From Streptomyces sp. NBC_00704 (lineage in GTDB: Bacteria > Actinomycetota > Actinomycetes > Streptomycetales > Streptomycetaceae): a DNA stretch of 64,000 nt. Positions within the stretch are counted from its first letter, which is position 1. Every line of letters starts with the position of its first letter. Shown here in pieces: positions 45,264 to 53,044 of the stretch. Below the pieces are notes generated by a model, which made no database searches, was not told where the DNA came from, and saw only the letters and a list, made by a program, of their open reading frames with translations. The DNA lies in assembly GCF_036226605.1 (NCBI RefSeq), contig NZ_CP109000.1, positions 2,972,501 through 3,036,500 of the forward strand. Reading direction: 5' to 3'. The translations under genes and the position numbers were made by a program.

Positions 45264-46340
45264 ATGACAGGTACTCCTCTCCGCGTGGGTCTGATCGGCT
45301 ACGGCCTGGCCGGTTCCGTCTTCCACGCCCCGCTGATCGCGGCCACCGAGGGCCTCGTCCTCGACACGGTGGTCACCTCGAACCCCGAGCGGCAGGAGCA
45401 GGCCCGCGCCGAGTTCCCGGACGTACGGGTCGCCGTCTCCGCCGACGAGTTGCTCGCGCGCGCCGACGAGCCGGATCTGGTCGTCATCGCCTCCCCCAAC
45501 AAGACGCACGTCCCGCTCGCGACCGCCGCGCTGAAGGCCGGCCTGCCGGTCGTCGTCGACAAGCCGGTCGCGGGCACGGCGGCCGAGGCGCGTGAGCTGG
45601 CCGCCCTCGCCGAGGAGCGCGGGCTGCTCCTGTCCGTCTTCCACAACCGCCGCTGGGACAACGACTTCCTGACCCTGCGCAAGCTGCTGGACGAGGGCGA
45701 ACTGGGCGACGTGTGGCGGTTCGAGTCCCGGTTCGAGCGGTGGCGGCCGCTGCCGAAGGGCGGCTGGCGGGAGTCCGGCGACCCCGCAGAGATCGGAGGT
45801 CTGCTCTACGATCTCGGCAGTCACGTCGTCGACCAGGCGCTGGTCCTCTTCGGCCCGGCGCGGTCCGTGTACGCGGAGGCCGACGTCCGCCGGCCCGGGG
45901 CGCAGACCGACGACGACACCTTCATCGCGCTGACCCACGCGAGCGGGGTCCGGTCCCACCTGTACGTCTCGGCGACGACCGCCCAACTCGGCCCGCGGTT
46001 CCGGGTGCTGGGCTCGAAGGCGGGCTATGTGAAGTACGGCCTCGACCCGCAGGAGGCGGCGCTGCGGGAGGGCGAGCGGCCCGGCGGCACGGGGGCGGAC
46101 TGGGGCACGGAGCCCGAGGAGCTGTGGGGCCGGGTGGGCGCCGGGGAGTCCCCGCTCACCGGCGGCGGGCGACCCGAACGGACCCTCCCCGGCGACTACC
46201 CGGCCTACTACGCTGCGGTGGCCAGGGCACTGACCGACGGCGGCCCCAACCCGGTGACCGCCGTCGAGGCGGCCGCCGCCCTCGACGTCCTGGAGGCGGC
46301 CCGCCGTTCGGCACGAGACAAGGTGGCGGTGACGCTGTAA
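45264..46340 (+). CDS. Gfo/Idh/MocA-family oxidoreductase
   Basis: 358 residues from ATG 45264. The N-terminal NAD-binding fold is VGLIGYGLAGSVFHAPLI; the family lysine lies in VVDKPVAGTAAEA, and the C-terminal domain has GGLLYDLGSHVVDQAL. It oxidises or isomerises a sugar or inositol-like compound with NAD(P). It is coupled to the next gene by a TAATG overlap and is divergent from the ROK regulator, with a shared palindrome. Confidence 0.93.
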   Translation: MTGTPLRVGLIGYGLAGSVFHAPLIAATEGLVLDTVVTSNPERQEQARAEFPDVRVAVSADELLARADEPDLVVIASPNKTHVPLATAALKAGLPVVVDKPVAGTAAEARELAALAEERGLLLSVFHNRRWDNDFLTLRKLLDEGELGDVWRFESRFERWRPLPKGGWRESGDPAEIGGLLYDLGSHVVDQALVLFGPARSVYAEADVRRPGAQTDDDTFIALTHASGVRSHLYVSATTAQLGPRFRVLGSKAGYVKYGLDPQEAALREGERPGGTGADWGTEPEELWGRVGAGESPLTGGGRPERTLPGDYPAYYAAVARALTDGGPNPVTAVEAAAALDVLEAARRSARDKVAVTL

Positions 46341-46846
46341 TGGGCACCCACGAACTCACCCCCAAGTTCACCCCGGAGATCACCCCGAGTCTGGAGGAGC
46401 TCCAGGCCCAGGAACGGCGGCTCGTCTTCCGCCGGTTCACGCATGACGACGCGTGGGCGCTCGGCTCGCTCCTGGTGGAGCTGGCCCGCGAGCGCCAGGC
46501 GCCGGTCGCCGTCGACATCCACCGCGCCGGCCAGCAGCTGTTCCACGCGGCGCTGCCCGGATCGGCCCCCGACAACGACGCCTGGATCGCGCGCAAGCGC
46601 CGGGTGGTCGAGCGCTTCGGCGCCTCGTCCTACCTGGTCGGGACGCGCTACCGCGCCAAGGGCACGACGTTCGAGGACTCCTCCCGCCTGGACCCGGACA
46701 CGTACGCGGCCCACGGCGGCTCCTTCCCGATCACCGTGGACGGAGTGGGCGTGATCGGCGCGGTGACGGTCTCGGGCCTGCCCCAACTGGAAGACCACCG
46801 CTTCGTGGTGGAGGCACTGGAACAGTTCCTGGAAAAGGACCTGTAG
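46340..46846 (+). CDS. Heme-degrading-domain / UPF0303-like protein
   Basis: 168 residues from ATG 46340, overlapping the previous stop. The GlcG/HbpS-like fold is suggested by WALGSLLVELARERQAPVAV, AGQQLFHAALPGSAPDNDAW, FPITVDGVGVIGAVTVSGLP and HRFVVEALEQFL. UPF0303 members are often called heme-degrading domain proteins, but many associate with sugar genes and the activity is unproven. It is translationally coupled to the oxidoreductase. Confidence 0.85.
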   Translation: MGTHELTPKFTPEITPSLEELQAQERRLVFRRFTHDDAWALGSLLVELARERQAPVAVDIHRAGQQLFHAALPGSAPDNDAWIARKRRVVERFGASSYLVGTRYRAKGTTFEDSSRLDPDTYAAHGGSFPITVDGVGVIGAVTVSGLPQLEDHRFVVEALEQFLEKDL

Positions 46847-46940
46847 GCCCCCACAGCGGCGCCCCCACCCTGAGAGGGGCGGGGGCGCACCCCTGACCGG
46901 CTCCGGAGAGACACCTTGAGAGGGGCGGGGGCCGCCTCCC

Positions 46941-47132
46941 TGATCACTCCGCAGGAGCGCCTTGAGGGGCGCGGGGAACTGCGCGCCCAGCCACGAACGG
47001 CCCGCACCCGACGGACGACCGCACCCCCACCCCGCCCTGATCGCTCCGCAGGAGCGCCTCAGGGGCGCGGGGAACTGCGCGCCCAGCCACGAACGGCCCG
47101 CACCCGACGGACGACCGCAGCCCCCACCCCCT
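46941..47132. repeat. 97-bp tandem duplication of a Streptomyces intergenic repeat
   Basis: Two nearly identical units start at 46941 and 47038. Each contains AGGGGCGCGGGGAACTGCGC, followed by a Gly/Arg-free spacer and CACGAACGGCCCGCACCCGA. GGGCGCG can pair with CGCGCCC around GGGAACT to form a hairpin. A shorter related element precedes at 46868-46925. This type of GGGAACTGCGCG hairpin is frequent between Streptomyces genes. Nothing else is seen in 46847-47237. Confidence 0.85.
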
Positions 47133-47237
47133 CGGTCCCGCCCGGACAGCCCCGCCCGGCCGGGACCGCCGGCCCCGTGGAGGCCCCCGGCCCGGTGGGC
47201 CCCCCGGCCCGGAACTCCGCCCGCACCCAGCGGAGCG

Positions 47238-48095
47238 CTACGCGTCCTTGAACGCCTGCCGCTGCCTCCCCAGCCCCTCGATCTCCAGTTCCACCACGTC
47301 CCCGGCCCGCAGGAACGGCTTGGGCTCGGGTGCGCCCAGCGCCACGCCCGCGGGCGTCCCGGTGTTGATGACGTCACCGGGGTACAGGGTCATGAACTGG
47401 CTGACGTAGCGCACGACCTCCCCTACGGGGAAGATCTGCTCGGCCGTGGTGCCGTCCTGCTTCAGCTCGCCGTTCACCCAGAGTTTCAGGGACAGGCTCT
47501 GCGGGTCGGGGACCTCGTCGGCGGTCACCAGCCAGGGCCCCAGCGGGTTGAACGTCTCGCAGTTCTTCCCCTTGTCCCAGGTTCCGCCGCGCTCGATCTG
47601 GAACTCCCGCTCGGACACGTCGTGGGCGACGGCGTACCCGGCGACGTGCGCGAGCCCCTCCTCGGCCGACTCCAGGTAGCGGGCCGTGCGCCCGATGACG
47701 ACCGCCAGCTCGACCTCCCAGTCCGTCTTGACGGACCGGCGCGGCACCAGAACGGTGTCGTACGGCCCCACGACGGTGTCCGCCGCCTTGAAGAAGACGA
47801 CGGGCTCGGCGGGCGGCTCGGCCCCCGTCTCCCGCGCGTGGTCGTGGTAGTTCAGCCCGATGCACACGATCTTGCCGATCCGCGCGAGCGGCGGTCCGAC
47901 CCGCAGCCCGGTCGCGTCCAGGGCCGGCAGCTCCCCGGACTCGGCGGCGGCCCGGACCCGGCCGAGCGCCGCGTCGTCGGCGAGCAGCGCCCCGTCGACG
48001 TCCGGGACGACCCCGGAGAGGTCCCGCAGGACCCCGTCGGAGTCGAGCAGCGCGGGACGCTCCGTTCCGGCCGTACCGACTCGCAGCAGCTTCAT
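47238..48095 (-). CDS. Fumarylacetoacetate hydrolase family protein
   Basis: 285 residues from ATG 48095 behind GGGAGA. The FAH core has KIVCIGLNYHDHARETG, VVFFKAADTVVGPYD, the metal-binding Glu cluster DWEVELAVVIGR, and GDVINTGTPAGVALG. It hydrolyses or decarboxylates a 2-oxo acid in aromatic or sugar-acid breakdown, with Mg2+. Neighbours do not fix the pathway. Confidence 0.94.
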   Translation of the reverse strand: MKLLRVGTAGTERPALLDSDGVLRDLSGVVPDVDGALLADDAALGRVRAAAESGELPALDATGLRVGPPLARIGKIVCIGLNYHDHARETGAEPPAEPVVFFKAADTVVGPYDTVLVPRRSVKTDWEVELAVVIGRTARYLESAEEGLAHVAGYAVAHDVSEREFQIERGGTWDKGKNCETFNPLGPWLVTADEVPDPQSLSLKLWVNGELKQDGTTAEQIFPVGEVVRYVSQFMTLYPGDVINTGTPAGVALGAPEPKPFLRAGDVVELEIEGLGRQRQAFKDA

Positions 48096-48210
48096 GGTGA
48101 CAATCTCCCTCGATCGCGGGTCGTCCGCCGACGGGTGCAGCCATCGGATGACTGGTCGATCCTCCAGACCGGGCGTCCGCTCCGCAATACCCGGTTCACG
48201 TACTGGACCG

Positions 48211-48945
48211 TCACCGGTGGAGGACGGCCCGCTCGACCGCGCTCCACGTCGTGCTCGTGATCACGTACAGCGCGGCGGCCAGCGGCACGACGGCCATGGT
48301 GACCAGCGTGAAGAAGGACATGAACGGCATGGCCTTGGTGAGCGCGCCGACGCCGGGCGTCTCCTGGCCGCCGGTCACCGGCGGCGGCGTCCGCCTGGCG
48401 CGCAGGTAATTGAAGGACGCGACGGCCGTGACGACGGCGAAGAGCACGAAATAGACCAGCCCTGCCTCGCCGAACGGGCCGCCGTGGGCGAGCGCGTCCG
48501 TCCAGCGGTCGCCGAGGGGCGCGGTGAACAGGTGGTGGTCGAGGAGCGCGCGGCCCGCGCCGTCGGCGGAGGAGCCGGAGAAGAGGCGGTAGAGCAGGAA
48601 GAACGCGGGGAGCTGGAGCAGGCTGGGCAGGCAGCCGGAGAGCGGCGACACCTTTTCCGCCGCGTGCAGGTCCAGCACCGCCCGCTGGAGTTTCTCGGGG
48701 TTCTCGCCGTGCTTCTCGCGCAGTTCCGCGATCCGGGGCTGCAACGCCGCACGCGCCTTCTGCCCCCGGGCGGCGGCCCGGGACAGCGGATGCACGAGGA
48801 GTCGTACCGACGCGGTGAACAGGACGATGGCGGCGGCCGCGGACGCGGTGCCGCACAGGGGCTGGAGCAGGTCGGCGAGGTGCTCGACCAGGCCGGCCAG
48901 GACGGACACGGGCGCGGACAGAAGTACTGACGGATGTGCGGACAT
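48211..48945 (-). CDS. YidC/Oxa1-family membrane insertase
   Basis: 244 residues from ATG 48945. It has about five membrane segments and the hallmark cytoplasmic loop RAAARGQKARAALQPRIAEL with a basic helix. GCLPSLLQLPAFFLLYRLF follows, and TKAMPFMSFFTLVTMAVVPL is in the C-terminal part. It inserts membrane proteins with or without Sec. It lies outside the rnpA-yidC-jag locus context, so it is probably a second, accessory YidC. It is likely co-transcribed with the DUF6412 gene 95 bp upstream. Confidence 0.92.
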   Translation of the reverse strand: MSAHPSVLLSAPVSVLAGLVEHLADLLQPLCGTASAAAAIVLFTASVRLLVHPLSRAAARGQKARAALQPRIAELREKHGENPEKLQRAVLDLHAAEKVSPLSGCLPSLLQLPAFFLLYRLFSGSSADGAGRALLDHHLFTAPLGDRWTDALAHGGPFGEAGLVYFVLFAVVTAVASFNYLRARRTPPPVTGGQETPGVGALTKAMPFMSFFTLVTMAVVPLAAALYVITSTTWSAVERAVLHR

Positions 48946-49040
48946 GGGTGAGGAGCCCTCCGGGGGTCTCGTCGTGCCGACGGTCGGGGAATGCGGCATG
49001 ACGACCCGCGCGGGGTCACGGAGAAGAGGCGGTCCGGGCC

Positions 49041-49448
49041 CTACGCGGCGGTCGCCGGGAGGGCGTGGCCGGGAGCCCGGGGGCGGGGCCGGCCGGAGGC
49101 GTCGGGATCGCGTTGCGGCAGGAAGGCCGTACGCCGGGCCCGGTCCCTGATGGCGGTCCGGACCCGCGTGGGCGGAACGGCGGGCGCGCTGCGCGCGGCG
49201 ACCAGCGCGCAGACGGCGAGGGCCGATCCGGCGGCGGCGGTCGCGGCGAGCGCGACGGCGGCCGAGACGGCCGGGAGGCCACCGGAGTCCAGGAGGAGGA
49301 CGTCCACGACGAGCAGCAGCAGAAGGGGGACGGCGCGCGGAAGCGGGACGACACGCACGAGCGGGCGGGACGTCCGTCGCGTCGCCGGACGCGAACGCCG
49401 ACGCGGGCGCGAGCGCGGGTGCGGCACCGGAACCCGGTCTCGGAACAC
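49041..49448 (-). CDS. DUF6412-like membrane protein
   Basis: 135 residues from GTG 49448, chosen because GGGGGAG lies just upstream; other starts are possible. Two hydrophobic segments (about 32-52 and 58-84) are followed by a conserved-looking tail TAFLPQRDPDASGRPRPRAPG. Proteins with this tail are found next to YidC2 in streptomycetes. Function unknown. Confidence 0.65.
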   Translation of the reverse strand: MFRDRVPVPHPRSRPRRRSRPATRRTSRPLVRVVPLPRAVPLLLLLVVDVLLLDSGGLPAVSAAVALAATAAAGSALAVCALVAARSAPAVPPTRVRTAIRDRARRTAFLPQRDPDASGRPRPRAPGHALPATAA

Positions 49449-49571
49449 GTCTCCCCCTCCCCTCCACCGTCGTCGGCAATCGGTCATCGGCAATCGGTCA
49501 TCGGTTTATACCCCACACCGGCGGCCACGGTCAGGCCCCTCCCCGCCCAAGGCCCTTTTTGTATCAGGGGT

Positions 49572-49636
49572 TTGACACAAGATCCCGCTCACGGCATCTT
49601 GTACTCACCTCTTGTACTTACCACTTGATACAAGTA
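49572..49636 (+). promoter_or_regulatory. Promoter with three 13-bp operator repeats
   Basis: TTGACA at 49572 is a consensus -35. Downstream, CTTGTAC, CTTGTAC and CTTGATAC begin at 49598, 49611 and 49624, exactly 13 bp apart. The last overlaps the palindromes ACTTG-ATA-CAAGT and GATAC-AA-GTATC. They cover the expected -10 and start region, so repression by the GntR protein encoded at 50402 is likely. The 49449-49653 gap holds no other feature. Confidence 0.65.
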
Positions 49637-49653
49637 TCCGCCGGGGGCCCGAC

Positions 49654-50409
49654 ATGCTCGACACCGTCTCGCCAGAACGCCTGCTGGCCCGCGCCGACCT
49701 CTGCGCCCGCTGGGCCGGGTTGACGCTGGGCGCCGTACTCGCACAAGCGCTCGGCGCCATGGACAGCGACGACCTGGCCATGCGCTTCCTCAGCGCGGTC
49801 ACCGCGTTCGGTCTGTGCGCGGTCGGCGGCGTCCTGCTCGGCGACTCCCTGACGCCGGCTCCGCAGGAAGCGGTCCGCACCGCCGCCCTCGCCCCCCGCC
49901 GGGTCCGCGACCACGTCCCGCCCCGGATGGCTCCGCTGCTGCTCTTCCAGACGGCGTGCCTCCTCGTCTTCCTGACGGTCGGATCGCTCGCCGCCTCCCC
50001 CGACCCGGCCGGCCGCGCGGGCCGGGCCATCACCGTCACCTGCCGGAGCGTGACCAGACCCCTGAGCCCCTGGCCCGGCCTCTACTACGCCGCTCCCCTC
50101 CTCGCCTCCCTCGCCGTCGGCACCGCCGCCTGCGTCTGGGCGCTGCGCCGCATCGCCCACCGCCCCGGCGACAACCAGCAGCGCCACGACCGCTCGTGGG
50201 CGATCACCGCGGCCTGGGGGCTGCTGGTCTCCAGCCAGCTGCTGATGGTGCTCGGGATGATCGGCAGAGTGCTGTCCCGCACCACCTGCGCCGGCATGCT
50301 CGGCAACCTCACCGCGCTGGTGATCTACCCGCTGAGCCTGGTGACCCTGTTCAGTCTGGGATGGTGCCTGTTCACCATCGTCGTGCCCAGGGCCGTCGGC
50401 GATGAGTGA
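49654..50409 (+). CDS. Integral membrane protein of unknown function
   Basis: 251 residues from ATG 49654. About five hydrophobic segments (near 20-38, 45-65, 95-115, 148-168, 185-240) with short basic loops. It carries no enzyme motif. It overlaps the GntR regulator gene by eight bases. YtrA-type GntR regulators are usually co-transcribed with the membrane system they control, which fits here although no ATPase is present. Confidence 0.82.
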   Translation: MLDTVSPERLLARADLCARWAGLTLGAVLAQALGAMDSDDLAMRFLSAVTAFGLCAVGGVLLGDSLTPAPQEAVRTAALAPRRVRDHVPPRMAPLLLFQTACLLVFLTVGSLAASPDPAGRAGRAITVTCRSVTRPLSPWPGLYYAAPLLASLAVGTAACVWALRRIAHRPGDNQQRHDRSWAITAAWGLLVSSQLLMVLGMIGRVLSRTTCAGMLGNLTALVIYPLSLVTLFSLGWCLFTIVVPRAVGDE

Positions 50410-50785
50410 ACCCGCGGTCCGCGTGGACACCACGAGCCAGGTGCCGCCGTTCGAGCAGATCCGCGCCCAGCTCGCGGCCCTGATCGTCACCGGACGGCTG
50501 ACCGAGGGGGAACGGCTGCCGACCGTGCGCCAGCTCGCCGCCGACCTCGGCCTCGCGCCGGGCACCGTGGCCCGCGCCTACCGCGAACTGGAGGCCGCCG
50601 AACTCATCCGCACCCGCCGGGGCGCGGGCACCCGAGTGGCGGCGCCCCCGGCCGGACCCGCCCACGCCGATCCCAGCCGGCTCGCCACCCTGGCCCGTGA
50701 CTTCACCGCCTCCGCCCGTGCCCTGGGCGCGGACACCGAGGCCGTCCTGACCGCCGTCAGAGAGGCCCTGGAGGAAGGGTCGTAG
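50402..50785 (+). CDS. GntR-family regulator (YtrA type)
   Basis: 127 residues from ATG 50402. The winged helix (about 10-85) has PPFEQIRAQLAALIVTGRL, LPTVRQLAADLGLAPGTVARAYRELEAAELI and RTRRGAGTRV; the short C-terminal helix region (about 95-127) gives the YtrA size. It probably binds the 13-bp repeats upstream of the operon and represses itself and the membrane protein. Confidence 0.92.
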   Translation: MSEPAVRVDTTSQVPPFEQIRAQLAALIVTGRLTEGERLPTVRQLAADLGLAPGTVARAYRELEAAELIRTRRGAGTRVAAPPAGPAHADPSRLATLARDFTASARALGADTEAVLTAVREALEEGS

Positions 50786-50847
50786 ACGAGCGGAGGAGAC
50801 CGCGAGACGCCCCGGACGGACCGGGCCGAGCGCCCGCGAGGAGTTCC

Positions 50848-52035
50848 GTGGGGAACCGGCGGGGAACCGGCGGGGAACCCCGGCGACTCTCCATGACCAT
50901 GCACACGCTCCGCCGCCCCCACGCGACCAAGCGCCGCGCCACAGCCCTGGCCCGGCGCACATCGCGCCTCGCCCGACCCACATGGCGCCCCACCCTGCAC
51001 GCGTCGAACCGCGTCCGGAGCGCGGCAACGCGCCTGGCCGGGCAGCTGGTGCGCTTCGCCCGGGTCCAGGCGCGCTGCTGCGCGTTCGCGGTCGCGCTGT
51101 TCGGCGGCATGGCCGTCTCCAAGCTGCTCGCGTCGCACCTGTCCTTCCCGGTGGCCCGCTACGACCTCCTCCTCGTCTACGGCGTGCTGCTCACCGCCGT
51201 GGGCTGCGCGCTCGGCTGGGAGACCCGGCGGGAGGTGGCCGTCGTGGCCGCCTGCCATGTCCTCGGGCTCGCCTTCGAGCTGGTCAAGGTGCGGGTGGGA
51301 TCCTGGAGCTACCCCGAGTCCGGACTGACCAAGATCGCCGGCGTTCCGCTGTACGGCGGCTTCATGTACGCGGCCGTCGGCAGCTACGTCTGCCGGTCCT
51401 GGCGGCTGCTCGACCTCACCCTGACCGGCTACCGCGCCCGCGCCACCGCCTTGACGGCCGTCGGCCTGTACGCCAACTTCCTGAGCCACCACTGGCTGCC
51501 CGACCTGCGCCTGCCGCTGGGCGCTCTGCTGCTCGTCGCGACGACGGGGACCTGGGTGCACTTCACGGTCGGCGAGCTGCGCCACCGCATGCCGCTGGCG
51601 CTCGCCTTCGCGCTGATCGGCTTCTTCCTCTGGCTCGCCGAGAACATCGCCACCTACCTCGGCGCCTGGACCTACCCGTCCCAGCTCCACGGCTGGGAGC
51701 CCGTCCCGGTGTCCAAGTGGATCTCGTGGGCCCTGCTGATCAGCGTCACGTTCGTCATCTGCGGGGCGCGACGCAACGGGCCTCCCCCTTCCGCCCACGC
51801 CCACGGCCAGGCTCCCGAAGAAACCCCCTCACACAGCGACGTCCGCTCCACCGACGCGGCGCTACCCGCGGGGACGCGTCGCGACCAGCACGGCCCAGAC
51901 GACCATGCGGTACCGGGACGTGTACTCGGGCGTGCAGGTGGTGAGGGTCAGATAGCGGCCGGGGGCGTCGTAGCCGTAGGCGGGCCGGGTGAGGGACCGG
52001 GGAACGGGCCGGATGACACCCGTGTCACGGGGTGA
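50848..52035 (+). CDS. DUF817-family membrane protein
   Basis: 395 residues from GTG 50848, chosen for AGGAG five bases upstream; ATG 50893 is an alternative. The first codons contain three GGGGAACCGGC repeats. After a basic N-terminus of about 70 residues come eight or so membrane segments with GSWSYPESGLTKIAGVPLYGGFMYAAVGS and NIATYLGAWTYPSQLHGWEPVP, the DUF817 signature. Function unknown. The last 58 codons lie opposite the sortase gene and are low-complexity, so the ancestral stop was probably lost. Confidence 0.85.
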   Translation: MGNRRGTGGEPRRLSMTMHTLRRPHATKRRATALARRTSRLARPTWRPTLHASNRVRSAATRLAGQLVRFARVQARCCAFAVALFGGMAVSKLLASHLSFPVARYDLLLVYGVLLTAVGCALGWETRREVAVVAACHVLGLAFELVKVRVGSWSYPESGLTKIAGVPLYGGFMYAAVGSYVCRSWRLLDLTLTGYRARATALTAVGLYANFLSHHWLPDLRLPLGALLLVATTGTWVHFTVGELRHRMPLALAFALIGFFLWLAENIATYLGAWTYPSQLHGWEPVPVSKWISWALLISVTFVICGARRNGPPPSAHAHGQAPEETPSHSDVRSTDAALPAGTRRDQHGPDDHAVPGRVLGRAGGEGQIAAGGVVAVGGPGEGPGNGPDDTRVTG

Positions 52036-52698
52036 CGTCCGCGGCAGGATCCTGCCGACGACGTAGGTGTAGGCGGCGTTGCGGGTCTCCACCTCCACCT
52101 CGTCGCCGCTGCGGAGCCGGTCCAGCCGCCGAAACGGCTCACCGTGGGTGTTGCGATGCCCGGCCACCGCGAAGTTGCCCTGCCGGCCCGGCTGTTGGGT
52201 GCCGGCGTAGTGACCGACGTACCCCTTGTCGAGCACGTCCCGCCTGCTCGTGCCCTCGGCGACGGGGACCCGCAGACCGAGACGCGGAATGCGCAGGACG
52301 GCGTAGGCCTGCGAGGAACGGGGCGTCCCGCCCGGCCGTGAGTCCCGCGCGCCGCCGCCGGGTCGCCCGAGCCCGCCGCCCGGACCGCCGTCGAGCCCGC
52401 CGTCGTCGTCACCCGGGCCGGAACCGGATCCGTCACCAATCCCCGGCCCCGCCCCCTCACCCGCATCCATTCCCGTTCCCGGTCCGGCACCGCCCCCGGC
52501 CCCCCACGCCCGCTCCAGCGCCTCCACCCGCCGCTCGGCGCCCTCCCTGGCCTCCCGGTTGGTCCACCACAGCTGATGGACGACGAGGAGCAGCACCAAC
52601 ACCCCGGCGGTGACCAGCACTTCGGCGCCGCTCCAGAGCACCCGCCGGTACCGGGCGCGCCGGCGCCGCGTGCTGTGCTGAACGAGGGGGATCCGCAC
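51862..52698 (-). CDS. Class E sortase
   Basis: About 278 residues from GTG 52698; the true start is uncertain because no ribosome site stands out. A membrane anchor (about 20-40: VTAGVLVLLLVVHQLWW) precedes a Gly/Asp-rich stalk of about 70 residues. The sortase domain (about 125-275) has the His in AVAGHRNTHGEPF, the Cys in LTTCTPEYTSRYRMVV and the Arg in SRYR. Class E enzymes attach LAxTG proteins to the peptidoglycan; the LARTG protein at 42705 is a candidate substrate. It converges on and overlaps the DUF817 gene by 174 bp. Confidence 0.88.
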   Translation of the reverse strand: MRIPLVQHSTRRRRARYRRVLWSGAEVLVTAGVLVLLLVVHQLWWTNREAREGAERRVEALERAWGAGGGAGPGTGMDAGEGAGPGIGDGSGSGPGDDDGGLDGGPGGGLGRPGGGARDSRPGGTPRSSQAYAVLRIPRLGLRVPVAEGTSRRDVLDKGYVGHYAGTQQPGRQGNFAVAGHRNTHGEPFRRLDRLRSGDEVEVETRNAAYTYVVGRILPRTSPRDTGVIRPVPRSLTRPAYGYDAPGRYLTLTTCTPEYTSRYRMVVWAVLVATRPRG

Positions 52699-52889
52699 GC
52701 GGGCACGATAGGCGGCGAGGCCCGAGGTCTCCAGACCGTTCGCACGCTCGAACCCGCCGCAGCCCTTCCTCCACAGGTTTGAGAAAGGGCTGTCAGAACT
52801 CTCGACAACACCACGGAGCACCCCCGATGCTTCGTGACGCACGGCCCAGCAGCCGCACCACCGCGCAGCCGCATCCCCCACAGACGCAA

Positions 52890-52973
52890 AGCCACGCACC
52901 CACGCACCCACGCACCACCCACGCACCGGCACTGACGCACGCAGGCACTCACGCACTCACGCAGTCAGGCACT
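52890..52973. repeat. CACGCACC / CACTCACG microsatellite-like run
   Basis: About 84 bp of repeated CACGCACC and ACGCACTC units in the 52699-53044 gap between divergent sortase and GH30 genes. The rest contains their promoters; no gene is seen. Confidence 0.6.
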
Positions 52974-53044
52974 TACGGACAGCCGCACCGACGACGCCGG
53001 TTGGGACGACCGGGCGTCGATCGCAGTCATGAAGCGGAGAAGTC

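Noticed and set aside
46941..47132. CRISPR-like array
   Set aside because: The two units are contiguous 97-bp duplicates without variable spacers and no cas genes are near.
49598..49636. Replication iterons
   Set aside because: Three 13-bp repeats occur at a promoter next to a GntR gene with no replication protein.
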